Below, piece by piece: positions 26,876 to 36,208 of a DNA stretch of 64,000 nt. Both the position numbers and the translations under genes were made by a program. This DNA is from a virus. The first letter of the stretch is position 1, and the number at the start of each line of letters is the position of its first letter. The notes under the pieces were generated by a model, which saw nothing but the letters and a program-made list of their open reading frames with translations, was not told the origin of the DNA and made no database searches. The DNA is taken from IMG/VR virus record IMGVR_UViG_3300037104_000592, positions 1 through 64,000 of that record; one strand, 5' to 3'.

Positions 26876-28225
26876 ATGACTCCATTAGAGACAGGACAAG
26901 TAACTGTAAGTCCAGCAGAAAAAATTAAAGATATTATAGGACAATTAGTTCTAAGAGATTCCTTTTGGGGATATCTATTTTCAAGAGTTGGAAAAATAGA
27001 AGATGAAAGTTTTCCTTCTGTTGCAGGAATTGGCGCCTTAAAAGATGGAATGCTTTATCTGTTTTATAATCCAATTATGGTTTCAAAAATGAATGATAAA
27101 GATATTGAAGTTGTTTTATCTCATGAAGGAATCCATATCTTAAATAAACATATAAGTAGATTAATAAAAATATGGGCAGATGAAACTATAGAATCTGAAA
27201 AACAAAAGAAAATGTTAGTTTGGAATTTTGCAACTGATTTTAATGCAAATGCTATGATTAATGCACCTGATAAACTAATGGTTGGTGATAAAGAAATAAA
27301 ATTATTAAAAGCTAAAGATTATAAATTAAAAGATGGTGAAACATCTGAATTCTATTATTATAAACTATTAGAAGAATATGAGAAGCAAAAGAAAAATTTT
27401 GATAAAAGTGGATCTGGATCTTCTCATGAAAAATGGTTAATAGAAAAAGAAGGTCAGGGATCAGGAAGTGAAACAGGAGTAGGTCATGGAAAATGGACTA
27501 GTGATATAAAAGAAGTTTCAGATTTATATTCATTTGCAAGAAGAGTTGAGCAATCAACAAAAGAGATGGTTTTTAAATCATCTAAAGCTGTTAGAAACAG
27601 AGGGACTCTACCTGGTAATTTACAAGAATTAATTAATCAATGTTTGAAGCCACCAGAAGTTCCTTATTATCAAATAATTAAAAAATTGGTTAGAGGGTCA
27701 AGACTTGCTAAATATAAAATGGCATATACAAAAATAAATAGAAAAAGAACCTATTTATTTTTAACAGGAGAAAAGAAAGGATTACCTCAAATTTCTCCTT
27801 TCCCAGGTAAGACTAAAGATACGACTTTTAATATTTCATTAATATCTGATACATCTGGAAGTATGTCACAAGAGGATATTTTAGAGTCTTTAAAAGGATT
27901 GAAAAGTATTATTGAAAGTGATAGATATTGTGTTACAACTGTAATTCAATGTGATACTGATGTTCGTAAAGAATATACAGTTAAAAGAGTAAAAGATATT
28001 GATTTTGAAATAAAAGGAAGAGGCGGAACAACTCTAGCACCTGGTTTATTTAGAGCTAAAGAATTAGATACAGATGTTAGTCTTGTTTTTACAGATGGAT
28101 ATTGTGATAATATAAATCAAATTGAAAGGAAGTTATTACCTAAAAAAATAATTTGGGTTCTAACTCCAGATGGTAATAAAAATACTATTGATAAAACGGG
28201 ATATATAGTAAGGATACCTAAATGA
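26876..28225 (+). CDS. VWA-domain protein with N-terminal metallopeptidase-like domain (DUF2201-type)
   Basis: The N-terminal region contains SHEGIHILNKH; HEGIH at residues 83-87 matches the HExxH zinc-peptidase motif, followed by NFATDFNANAMIN. This is the layout of predicted metallopeptidase/VWA proteins. The C-terminal domain carries a MIDAS motif (DTSGSMS) with a later T (GRGGTTLAP) and D (VFTDGY), all metal-ligand positions of an intact VWA fold. A Gly/Ser-rich linker (about 180-205) joins them. With the MoxR ATPase it forms a two-gene module known in bacteria, with chaperone-like or conflict-related roles. Its job in a phage is unknown. ATGA overlap with the next gene. Confidence 0.83.
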   Translation: MTPLETGQVTVSPAEKIKDIIGQLVLRDSFWGYLFSRVGKIEDESFPSVAGIGALKDGMLYLFYNPIMVSKMNDKDIEVVLSHEGIHILNKHISRLIKIWADETIESEKQKKMLVWNFATDFNANAMINAPDKLMVGDKEIKLLKAKDYKLKDGETSEFYYYKLLEEYEKQKKNFDKSGSGSSHEKWLIEKEGQGSGSETGVGHGKWTSDIKEVSDLYSFARRVEQSTKEMVFKSSKAVRNRGTLPGNLQELINQCLKPPEVPYYQIIKKLVRGSRLAKYKMAYTKINRKRTYLFLTGEKKGLPQISPFPGKTKDTTFNISLISDTSGSMSQEDILESLKGLKSIIESDRYCVTTVIQCDTDVRKEYTVKRVKDIDFEIKGRGGTTLAPGLFRAKELDTDVSLVFTDGYCDNINQIERKLLPKKIIWVLTPDGNKNTIDKTGYIVRIPK

Positions 28226-29478
28226 AAAATATATTATTTATTGAATTTTATTATATATTACCCAATAATAGTATAATGGTATTAAATAATGGTTTTTCTC
28301 CTTGTTATAATTTATGTAATAATATAATTTCTATAGAAATAAGATTAGATGATCTTGATTACACATTAAACTTATTACGAAAAGCTCTCACTTTAGAAAA
28401 GTTTGATATGGTATATGTATCATCTTTTTATTTATGGCATACTATTTTTGTCTATAAAATAGCATCAGAATTTCCAAATATAAATTTTATAGTGGGTGGA
28501 CCAGATGCAAGTTCTTCTAAAGTAAATACAAAATTATTATTTGAACAAGATAATTTTAAATTAACATCTGAACCATTAAGATCTATATTTCCTGAGATAT
28601 ATCATGAAAGAAAATGGGGCCTTAATTTTCCAAAATTAGAAAGTAATATTAAAAATATTGAATTTTCAATGTGTAATTCTAGAAGAACCTGTAGTTGGGG
28701 GAAGTGTAAATTTTGTACATCAAATAGTAAATTTCCAAGAATAAATTCTGGAGATGACCCCATAATAAATTTTATTGAAAATATTCCTACAGAACTAAGA
28801 GAAACTAAACAATTGCTTATTCATACTCAATTTCCTGATATTACTTTTAAGGAACTAAGAGAATTAACACCCATTTTTAATTATGATATAAGAATTAATT
28901 ATTGTTCAGCACTTAGAGCAGTAAAAATTGATAGACTAAAAAAATTTAAGGATGTTTTAGTTGAAATATTAAATCCTAATAGAATTTCATTTCAAATAGG
29001 GATAGAATTTTTATCAAATAGAATGTTAGAGTATATGAATAAAGGATTAACTGTTGATGATTATGTAGGAACTATTACTTTATTACAAGAATTAAATTTT
29101 TCTATAAATTTAAATATTATTCTTGGATGGAATAATTTAACTTTTAATGATGTTAAAGAATTTAATAATGCATTGGAAAAATTTGATAGTTCTAAAGTTC
29201 GTATAGTTTTAGGTAGATTTTATGCTACTAATGAAACTAAACCTTATTTTGAAAAAGATATAATTGAGTGTGAAGAAGAAGATAGAGGAAAACTTATTTT
29301 TAATCGGTATTATTTTAAATTGTCAGATAAAAAACAAATAAGTTTTAATAATTTAATTGAAAAAATATGTAAAAATAAGTTTGAAGTATTAAATTATAAT
29401 AATAATATATTATTGTCAAAAGCTGTTTTATGTATTGATAAACTATATAAAGATGCTAATTTAACTTTTAAAACTTAA
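28222..29478 (+). CDS. Radical SAM protein, B12-binding-type layout
   Basis: The 418-residue protein has an N-terminal Rossmann-like region (about 50-100: FDMVYVSSFYLWH, NINFIVGGPDAS) resembling the cobalamin-binding-type domain of many radical SAM enzymes. An unusual cluster, CNSRRTCSWGKCKFC (about 154-168), follows and supplies the 4Fe-4S ligands. Later segments (GIEFLSNRMLEYMNKGLT, NIILGWNN) match the radical SAM barrel. The WGKCKFC form recalls enzymes that modify ribosomal peptides, but no precursor peptide is recognisable nearby. It overlaps the VWA gene by 4 bp and may belong to that operon. Confidence 0.8.
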   Translation: MKNILFIEFYYILPNNSIMVLNNGFSPCYNLCNNIISIEIRLDDLDYTLNLLRKALTLEKFDMVYVSSFYLWHTIFVYKIASEFPNINFIVGGPDASSSKVNTKLLFEQDNFKLTSEPLRSIFPEIYHERKWGLNFPKLESNIKNIEFSMCNSRRTCSWGKCKFCTSNSKFPRINSGDDPIINFIENIPTELRETKQLLIHTQFPDITFKELRELTPIFNYDIRINYCSALRAVKIDRLKKFKDVLVEILNPNRISFQIGIEFLSNRMLEYMNKGLTVDDYVGTITLLQELNFSINLNIILGWNNLTFNDVKEFNNALEKFDSSKVRIVLGRFYATNETKPYFEKDIIECEEEDRGKLIFNRYYFKLSDKKQISFNNLIEKICKNKFEVLNYNNNILLSKAVLCIDKLYKDANLTFKT

Positions 29479-29489
29479 AGGATACCAAA

Positions 29490-29978
29490 ATGAAAAAAAG
29501 TGAAAATAGAAAAATTTTTGAAAACTTTAAAAAAGAACTTGATAAAATAGAAGAAAGATTTAGCGAGTTATCAGCATCTAGAATGAACTTAGAAGACGCA
29601 ATTAAAAATTTTGCATTAAAAATACTTAAGGAAGAAAAAGTTTTAACTAATTATCATTATGGAATAAATTTTAGAAATAAAAAATATTCATTATTTGTTG
29701 ATGAAGATATACGACCAGATTTCAAAAAATTAAAAGAATTATCACTATCAAGTTGGCCGAGTTTTTATATACCCGAAGATATAACAGTAAGTCTCGATGT
29801 AGATGATAATGAGTTATACATTTATGGATTTAAATCATTTCAAAGTTTAATAGATTTTGTAAATGAATATGAGTTAAAGGTTGATTTTTCAAAAATGTAT
29901 GATGAGTCAAAAAATTTAAAAAATGAATTAAGAAGTATAACCAGATTGATTAAAAAATTAAGTCGGGGTAAAAATTAA
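29490..29978 (+). CDS. Unknown coiled-coil protein, 162 aa
   Basis: Charged helices at both ends (residues 5-50 and 130-160) flank a beta-rich middle (YSLFVDEDIRPDF, ITVSLDVDDNELYIYGF). RBS AAAGGATACCAAA. No family recognised. It is the first of a string of small genes (29490-31876) between the radical SAM gene and topoisomerase subunit B. Confidence 0.62.
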   Translation: MKKSENRKIFENFKKELDKIEERFSELSASRMNLEDAIKNFALKILKEEKVLTNYHYGINFRNKKYSLFVDEDIRPDFKKLKELSLSSWPSFYIPEDITVSLDVDDNELYIYGFKSFQSLIDFVNEYELKVDFSKMYDESKNLKNELRSITRLIKKLSRGKN

Positions 29979-29980
29979 AT

Positions 29981-30238
29981 ATGAAAATTACATCAAAATT
30001 TCATTGCTCAACTTGTAAAACTGAAGTTGAGCTTAAAAGAGAATGTAAAATAGGACCAATGTTATTTGAGAGGCATACAAACCGTTGTAGTTGCTCATAT
30101 TGTATGGGTCTAAAAAAGAAAATTGGATTATGGTTACCAGAAGATAAATCTTGGAATAGTTGGAGAGTTATATATTTTAAATTATTTGGATATAATTTTT
30201 ATTTAAGATGGACCCTACCAAAACCTAAAGGATTGTAA
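29981..30238 (+). CDS. Small zinc-ribbon-like protein, 85 aa
   Basis: Two cysteine pairs (CSTCKTE at about residues 9-12, and CSCSYC at about 36-41) fit a small zinc ribbon, with a Trp-rich C-terminal half (SWNSWRVIYFKLFGYNFYLRW). It starts 2 bp after the previous stop. It might bind nucleic acid or protein; no specific family is recognised. Confidence 0.6.
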   Translation: MKITSKFHCSTCKTEVELKRECKIGPMLFERHTNRCSCSYCMGLKKKIGLWLPEDKSWNSWRVIYFKLFGYNFYLRWTLPKPKGL

Positions 30239-30239
30239 T

Positions 30240-30437
30240 ATGGGATATAATGGTGAAGATAAATGGGAAATGTATGGAAAAGAATTTAGCACTTCAGTTA
30301 GAACATTATCTGAATTAAAAAGTTTACTTATTAAACACCTTGAAAGTTTTGATGTAAATAAAGCAACTTCTAGTATTAAATCCGAAGATTATAAAATAAC
30401 TAATATTAGATTTTCTATAAAAAGGATATCAAAATGA
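30240..30437 (+). CDS. Unknown small protein, 65 aa
   Basis: Begins right after the preceding gene (TAATATGGG) and overlaps the next by 4 bp. It is a short basic protein with a Tyr/Trp-containing N-terminus and a central helix (VRTLSELKSLLIKHLESF). Unrecognised. Confidence 0.55.
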   Translation: MGYNGEDKWEMYGKEFSTSVRTLSELKSLLIKHLESFDVNKATSSIKSEDYKITNIRFSIKRISK

Positions 30438-30919
30438 AAAGATGGGGAGTTGGGGTAAACAATTATTATTTTACAGGTTCAATAATTTTAGAAGAAGCAC
30501 CTTGGTATATTTTTCTAATTGAATATTCTATTCATTTTATTTGTCATTGGATTCCGAGAATTCCTCTTTCTAAACATATTAAAATTATACGAGAAGGGGA
30601 AGAATATACTTTAAGAGATTATTATGGAACAACTGGAGATCTTTTTCATATTTATATTTGTAGTCCAATTTTTGAATGGTGTTGGAATAGAATTAAATGG
30701 CAGACTATTTCGTTTCCGTATACTATGTTAAAAGAACAATTTCCTGATAGATTTGAAGATGAAAATGAATATTTAGATAAAGATAGTGATGAAGAAGAAA
30801 AAAAGAATGTAAAAGATAATCTTGAATATTCAACAAAAATAGGTGATGAATTTAAAATTGTATATGATAAACTAAGTAATATATCAACTGTAAGAATGAA
30901 AAAGTTACATTATATATAA
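30434..30919 (+). CDS. Unknown protein, 161 aa, aromatic N-terminal half
   Basis: The first 100 residues are rich in Trp, Tyr, Phe and His (APWYIFLIEYSIHFICHWIPRIPLS, then YICSPIFEWCWNRIKW) and the last 60 are acidic. The hydrophobic segment at about 21-42 could associate with membrane but contains charged residues. Starts within the previous gene after AAAAGGATATCAAA. Unrecognised. Confidence 0.58.
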   Translation: MKRWGVGVNNYYFTGSIILEEAPWYIFLIEYSIHFICHWIPRIPLSKHIKIIREGEEYTLRDYYGTTGDLFHIYICSPIFEWCWNRIKWQTISFPYTMLKEQFPDRFEDENEYLDKDSDEEEKKNVKDNLEYSTKIGDEFKIVYDKLSNISTVRMKKLHYI

Positions 30920-30931
30920 GGAGATAAATAA

Positions 30932-31657
30932 ATGCACTTCACAGTTTTAGTTATTGGGGATGATTTTGAATCTCAGCTAGAACCTTTTTGGGAATTGGAT
31001 CTACCAAAAGAAACAATAAAAGATGATTATAGAGCTGAATTTCATTCTGATGTAGTAAAAGAAATATTAGAAGAAGATTTTATAAAATATAAGCAAGAAC
31101 TAAAAAGAGATTGGGTTGATAAAGTAGTTCCTTTAGAAGATGATTATAATACTTTAGATGAATATGCATTAATTCAACATGGATATTATTTTGATGAAAA
31201 AACAAATTCTTATGGGTATTATTTAAATCCTAATTCTAGATGGGATTGGTTTACTGTTGGTGGAAGATGGACTGGTTATTTCAAACTAAAGGAAGGACGA
31301 ACTGGAGATATAGGACAACCAGGAACTGGAAACAATAAACCAATAGAAGGATATGTTGATATAGTTAGAAAAGGCGATATAGATTTTGAAGGAATGACTA
31401 AAGATAGTATAGAAACTGCTAAAAGAAGTTGGGAAGAAGCTAAATCTGAAAAAGATAAAGCAATGAAGAACTTTAGTTATGGTATTGAAGAAAATGACAC
31501 AGAAGAAACATATATAAAAAGAATGTCTAATTTTAAACCCAATTCTATTTTGTATAACGGAGAGTGGATTGAAGATATGCTAGATAGAGAATTTAAAGAA
31601 TTAATAGAAAGAATTCCTAATAATACAATATTGACTATTGTAGATTGTCATATATGA
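30932..31657 (+). CDS. Conserved phage protein with NPNSRWDWFTVGGRW motif, 241 aa
   Basis: The N-terminus (MHFTVLVIGDDFESQLEPF) and the central NPNSRWDWFTVGGRWTGYF are features I recognise from a hypothetical protein family recurring in many large phages; its function is unknown to me. The C-terminus returns to a short beta strand (TILTIVDCHI). RBS AAGGAGATAAATAA. Confidence 0.68.
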   Translation: MHFTVLVIGDDFESQLEPFWELDLPKETIKDDYRAEFHSDVVKEILEEDFIKYKQELKRDWVDKVVPLEDDYNTLDEYALIQHGYYFDEKTNSYGYYLNPNSRWDWFTVGGRWTGYFKLKEGRTGDIGQPGTGNNKPIEGYVDIVRKGDIDFEGMTKDSIETAKRSWEEAKSEKDKAMKNFSYGIEENDTEETYIKRMSNFKPNSILYNGEWIEDMLDREFKELIERIPNNTILTIVDCHI

Positions 31658-31669
31658 AAAGGTGCTTAA

Positions 31670-31876
31670 ATGGATAAAGAAAAAGAGTTTCATAGTCAAC
31701 CAATTTATAAATGTATTTTACCAAATGAAGTTTGTAAATATTCATGTAGTCTTACAAGAATTGTAGTTTGTTCAAAGAAAGAATCTCCATGTTGGATTGG
31801 GACAAAAGAACATAAAGAATGGGAAAAATTTGTTTTAGGTCCAGATTCACCTGCTAGAGGATATGAATTTTATTAA
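31670..31876 (+). CDS. Small cysteine-rich protein, 68 aa
   Basis: Five cysteines (C15, C22, C26, C34 and C41) in the first 45 residues could form a metal site. The VCKYSC block recalls the 69-residue protein at 960-1169. It sits directly in front of the topoisomerase B gene. No known family. Confidence 0.55.
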   Translation: MDKEKEFHSQPIYKCILPNEVCKYSCSLTRIVVCSKKESPCWIGTKEHKEWEKFVLGPDSPARGYEFY

Positions 31877-31884
31877 GGAGGACA

Positions 31885-33681
31885 ATGTCTAAAACTTATA
31901 CATCTAAAGATATAAAAGTAATGGATGAAATTGAGCATATAAGACTTAACAGTGGTATGTATATTGGAGAAACCACTAATCCAGTTCATTTGATAGAAGA
32001 ATGTTTGGATAATGCTTTGGATGAAGCAATTGCTGAATATGCTAAAATAATTGCAATTAATATAAACACCAAAAATAATACTTTTTGTGTGATTGATGAT
32101 GGGAGAGGAATGCCCTTTGATAATGATATAGCAATAACTATTGCAACCAAAATGTTTTCTGGTGGAAAATTCAAAGGATCTAAAACTGCATATGAAGTAT
32201 CAGCAGGAAAGCATGGAATTGGATTAGTTGCTGTAAATGCATTAAGTGAAAATTTCACAATTGAAATATATAGAGATAATAAACATGCTAAATATATATT
32301 TCAAAATGCTATCTTAAAAGAAAAAATAATAGAAAACTTTAAAGATAAAAAACCATTTAGCACTAAAATTCAATTTAATCCATCTAAAAAATATTTTGAA
32401 AGTTTAATTCCTAATATTGATAAGTTAAGAAAAAGATTATTAATATCTTCAGCTGAAATTCCAAATTGCACTTTTATTTTGAATATGGATAAGAAAAGAG
32501 AAATTATTAAACTATCAAAAGGTGAGTTTTTTAAATCTTATTGTATGACAGATGTGGATAAAGAAACATCTCCTGTTATAAATATAGTTTCAACTGACGA
32601 TAAAGAAAAATTTGATATTACATTTGGTTATTCGTTTGATGGTCCAATAACTCCAAAAGTAATATCATCTGTTAATTTACTTCCTGTTGAATCTGGTGGA
32701 ACTCATATAAATTTATTCTTTGATATGGTTAAAGATATATTTACAACTAAAGGGAAAAAATTAAATTTGAAATTTACACCTCAAGATTGCTTATGTGGTT
32801 TAAGGGTTTATTTTTCACTTTATTTGAAAGAACCGGAGTTATCAGGTCAAGTAAAGGATAAGCTAATAAATAGAAAAGAATATTTTGATAAATTAGTTGT
32901 AAAATTAAGAAATCAATTAGATTCATATTTTAATAATAATTCCGAAGTTTTAGAGTCAATGTTAAATTTCTTTGTTGAGATTAGAAGGAAAGTTGACTCT
33001 AAAAAAGTAAAGAGTGAAACTCATGGAAGAAGATCTTCAACTAAATTTACAAAACTAAGAGATTGTTCAGGAATTCATGGAGAGTTGTATGTGGTTGAAG
33101 GAGATTCAGCTGGTGGTGGGTTTATAGATTGTAGAGATGCTAAAAGACATGCTATAATGCCATTAAAGGGAAAAATTCCATCTATTGCGAATAAAGAAGA
33201 TATTTTGAAAAATAATGAAATAAAAGAATTTATTCAAGCGTTGGGTTGTGGTGTCGGTCCAGCTTTTGATATTTCAAAATTAAGATATAATAAAGTAATA
33301 TGTGGAGTAGATCCTGATGCAGATGGGGGTCACATATTTTGTTTATTAACAATTGCTTTAGCAGCTCTAGCACCTGATGTTATAAAAAAAGGCCATTATT
33401 ATTTAGTTCAAGTTCCTCATTATGCATTAATTCATGGAAAAGAATTTACTCCATTATGGACAGCAGAAGAGGTAACTAAATCTAAAAGTCATAAAGGACA
33501 AGTAATACTTGTGAAAGGCTTAGGGCAGCTCAACCCAGATCAATTAAAAGTATGTTGTCTTGATGAAAAAACAAGAAGATTAATTAAAGTTGTATATACA
33601 TCAGATTTAAAGGAAATAATGGAACTTTTTACGAATGTAAATAAAAAAAGAGAACTTTTGAATGGAGAATTAAATGGATAA
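31885..33681 (+). CDS. Type II DNA topoisomerase, subunit B (GyrB/ParE/T4 gp39-like)
   Basis: The 598-residue ATPase subunit shows GHKL motifs in order: LIEECLDNALDEAIA, CVIDDGRGMPF and AGKHGIGLVAVNALS. A transducer domain follows, then the TOPRIM region: ELYVVEGDSAGGGF with the catalytic glutamate, and VDPDADGGHI with the DxD pair. PLKGKIPSIANK matches the GyrB PLRGKxLNVE block. It lacks the large insert of Gram-negative GyrB and is close in size to T4 gp39 plus TOPRIM. Translated from AAGGAGGACA and overlapping subunit A by 8 bp. Together the two subunits would relieve supercoils during phage replication. Confidence 0.93.
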   Translation: MSKTYTSKDIKVMDEIEHIRLNSGMYIGETTNPVHLIEECLDNALDEAIAEYAKIIAININTKNNTFCVIDDGRGMPFDNDIAITIATKMFSGGKFKGSKTAYEVSAGKHGIGLVAVNALSENFTIEIYRDNKHAKYIFQNAILKEKIIENFKDKKPFSTKIQFNPSKKYFESLIPNIDKLRKRLLISSAEIPNCTFILNMDKKREIIKLSKGEFFKSYCMTDVDKETSPVINIVSTDDKEKFDITFGYSFDGPITPKVISSVNLLPVESGGTHINLFFDMVKDIFTTKGKKLNLKFTPQDCLCGLRVYFSLYLKEPELSGQVKDKLINRKEYFDKLVVKLRNQLDSYFNNNSEVLESMLNFFVEIRRKVDSKKVKSETHGRRSSTKFTKLRDCSGIHGELYVVEGDSAGGGFIDCRDAKRHAIMPLKGKIPSIANKEDILKNNEIKEFIQALGCGVGPAFDISKLRYNKVICGVDPDADGGHIFCLLTIALAALAPDVIKKGHYYLVQVPHYALIHGKEFTPLWTAEEVTKSKSHKGQVILVKGLGQLNPDQLKVCCLDEKTRRLIKVVYTSDLKEIMELFTNVNKKRELLNGELNG

Positions 33682-36196
33682 TTTAATCCCAAAACTTTAT
33701 AGGGAATATGGATTATATGTAAATGAGTCTAGAGCATTTCCATTATCACAAGATGGATTAAAACCTGTTGAAAGAAGAATATTATTATCAGCATATCAAG
33801 TTGCAAAAGATAAATTTGTAAAATCTGTAAGAGTTGATGCACATTGTTTGGTTGGAAAAACAAAAATTAAAATAACAAATGGAATAAAAACAATTGAAGA
33901 ATTATATAAAGAAAATTATAGAAATTTCTATATTTTTGGATATGATTTAAAATTAAATAAACCCATTATTACCAAAGCAGATTGTGTTAGTCTGACAAAA
34001 TTTGTTAATAAAATAATAAGAATTACAACGGAGAGTGGTATAATTGAGTGCACAGAAGATCATTTATGGTTAACAAAAGAAGGAGAATATAAAGAAACTA
34101 AAGAATTGATAATAGATGATTCTTTGGAAGTTATGGAATTTGGAATTCCAGATAAAAACAATATATTTAAAAATAATTGGGTTGGCTGTTATCCATATGA
34201 AGTTGTTGAAAACAATGGAAATTTTTATAAAAGTCATTTTTTAGCAGATGAATATAATTGTAAAAATAATTTAGAAATATTATTTGAATTAATTGATGGT
34301 TTTGATAGACATCATAAAGATAAAAATATATTAAATAATGACCCAGATAATATAACAAGAATGATTGTAGGAGATCATTTAAAATTACATTATAATTTTT
34401 GGTTTAATTATAAAAATGGAAAAATATTTTTATCTGAAAACGGAAAAAGAATTCAAAGAGAACATCCAGAAATAGCTAAAGCTCTTGTAGAATTTACTAA
34501 ACAAAAAAGTATAGATGATCCCACATGGCTGAGCAATAATGGAAAAAAATGTTGGAATAATCTTAACGAAGAAGATCGTAAAAAACTTTCAAGAAAAATA
34601 GGAGATGGAATAAGAAAGTTTTATAGAGAAAATGGATCAGAAGAAAAAAGTAAAAAAACAATTGAGTACTGGAAACAAGATTCAGAGTTAGTTAAAATTC
34701 ATAGAGAAAAAAACAGATCAGCTGGGGTAATAACATCAAAAAAGAATTTTGAAAATAACCATAAAATTAAAATATTAAAAACTCTAAAAAAAATTATTGA
34801 TAAAAATTTAGATCTGAATGAAGAAACATATAACTCTAATAGAGAAAAACTTTATCCACTGTATAATAAAATTTTGAAATATTTTAATTCATATGAAGAA
34901 GCAAATGAAGAAGCAAAAAAATATACAAATCATACTATACTAAATATAGAAGAAATTAATTTAGAAACTCCAATTCCAGTGTATGACATAATAAACTCAG
35001 AAAATTACCACAATTTTGTTGTTATGTTTGATGATAATACTGGAGTAATTTCCCATAATTGCTTGGGGCATTTTCATCCTCATTCTACCGTATATCAATC
35101 AATTGTTCAATTAGTTCATCAAGGATTTTTAGATGGTCAAGGAAATTTTGGAAACAATATTGGACTAGAACCGAGTCCAGCGGCTGCTATGCGGTATACT
35201 GAATGTAAACTTTCTAAATTTATTAATAATATAGCTTTTAGATTAATTGATTATGTTCCTTGGGGTGAGTCAGAGTTAGATGATGAACCAGAATATATTC
35301 CATCAATGTTTCCTTTGTGTCTTTTAGGAAAAGAATATACGGTTGGAATTGGATTTGGATATAAAACTTTAATTCCTTGTTATACTCCTGAAGATCTTAA
35401 AAGTAGATTGTTTTATTTATTAGGAAAAACAAAAGAAAAACCTATAATTAAACCAATCACAGATTGTAAGATTTTATCAACTGATAAGGATTTTGAAGAA
35501 TTATTAACAACTGGAAAAGCTGTTATTTCATTTCAAGGAATTCATAAAATTGATAATGTTAAAAGTAAAGCTGTAATAAAAAATTGGCCACCTGGAAAAC
35601 GATTTGAATCTATTTTATCAAAGTTTGATAAAGAATTAACAAATCAAGATATTGGATTTATTGATGAATCATCAAAAGACAATGGTGGAACTCATATAGT
35701 TTTTGAAGTTTTAAAATCTAGAAATAAGAATGATATTTTTAGAACATTTTCTAAAAAGTTAGGGGATGTTTTAAAAGGTTCTATTTCTTTTGAAATGATT
35801 GTAGTTGATTCTGAATCAAGAACTCCAAAATTGATGTCCGTTGATGAGATGTTGCTTAAAACTTATAATATGTATAAAGCAACAAATGAGATAATGTTAA
35901 AGTCTGAAGAAAAAAGATTTAAAGATTTAATAAATGAAAATAAATTGATTCAAAAGATAAAACCATCTTTGTCTAAACAATTACAATCAAAAGAAACTGA
36001 TGTTGATAAAATAATTGATGCAATAAGTGCAGATACATTTATTGATAGAAATGTGGTTAAAGATATTATTCAAAAACATAGAATTTCTAAGTTGTTATCT
36101 GTTAAAAATGATTTGAAAGAACTAGAAATAAGAATAGTAGATATAGTTGATTGTATAAAGAATATAGATAAGTTTGTTTTGAAACAATATACTTAA
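33674..36196 (+). CDS. Type II DNA topoisomerase, subunit A, intein-containing precursor
   Basis: The 840-residue precursor consists of a GyrA/ParC-like protein interrupted by an intein at residues 58-462. The exteins read LIPKLYREYGLYVNESRAFP, DGLKPVERRILLSAYQ, RVDAH before the intein and CLGHFHPHSTVYQSIV after it, where bacteria have IGKYHPHGDxAVYD. The active-site tyrosine is in AAMRYTE (Tyr 508 in the precursor, 103 after splicing). The spliced protein would be about 435 residues, like T4 gp52, and lacks the beta-propeller C-terminal domain of gyrase A, so it should relax or decatenate rather than supercoil DNA. The coiled-coil end (670-840) is intact. Confidence 0.93.
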   Translation: MDNLIPKLYREYGLYVNESRAFPLSQDGLKPVERRILLSAYQVAKDKFVKSVRVDAHCLVGKTKIKITNGIKTIEELYKENYRNFYIFGYDLKLNKPIITKADCVSLTKFVNKIIRITTESGIIECTEDHLWLTKEGEYKETKELIIDDSLEVMEFGIPDKNNIFKNNWVGCYPYEVVENNGNFYKSHFLADEYNCKNNLEILFELIDGFDRHHKDKNILNNDPDNITRMIVGDHLKLHYNFWFNYKNGKIFLSENGKRIQREHPEIAKALVEFTKQKSIDDPTWLSNNGKKCWNNLNEEDRKKLSRKIGDGIRKFYRENGSEEKSKKTIEYWKQDSELVKIHREKNRSAGVITSKKNFENNHKIKILKTLKKIIDKNLDLNEETYNSNREKLYPLYNKILKYFNSYEEANEEAKKYTNHTILNIEEINLETPIPVYDIINSENYHNFVVMFDDNTGVISHNCLGHFHPHSTVYQSIVQLVHQGFLDGQGNFGNNIGLEPSPAAAMRYTECKLSKFINNIAFRLIDYVPWGESELDDEPEYIPSMFPLCLLGKEYTVGIGFGYKTLIPCYTPEDLKSRLFYLLGKTKEKPIIKPITDCKILSTDKDFEELLTTGKAVISFQGIHKIDNVKSKAVIKNWPPGKRFESILSKFDKELTNQDIGFIDESSKDNGGTHIVFEVLKSRNKNDIFRTFSKKLGDVLKGSISFEMIVVDSESRTPKLMSVDEMLLKTYNMYKATNEIMLKSEEKRFKDLINENKLIQKIKPSLSKQLQSKETDVDKIIDAISADTFIDRNVVKDIIQKHRISKLLSVKNDLKELEIRIVDIVDCIKNIDKFVLKQYT
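33845..35059 (+). mobile_element. Intein with HNH homing endonuclease in topoisomerase A
   Basis: The inserted 405 residues begin with Cys (CLVGKTKI, block A) and end VISHN followed by Cys +1, the standard class 1 splice junctions. Block B is ESGIIECTEDHLWLT with the TxxH pattern, and block F is VYDIINSENYHNFVV. The middle contains DRHHKDKNILNNDPDNI...GDHLKLH, an HNH endonuclease core, so it is probably a mobile full-length intein. The insertion interrupts the highly conserved HPHS/HPHG segment beside the DNA gate, a typical intein site. Confidence 0.93.
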
Positions 36197-36208
36197 AAGG
36201 ATTATGTT

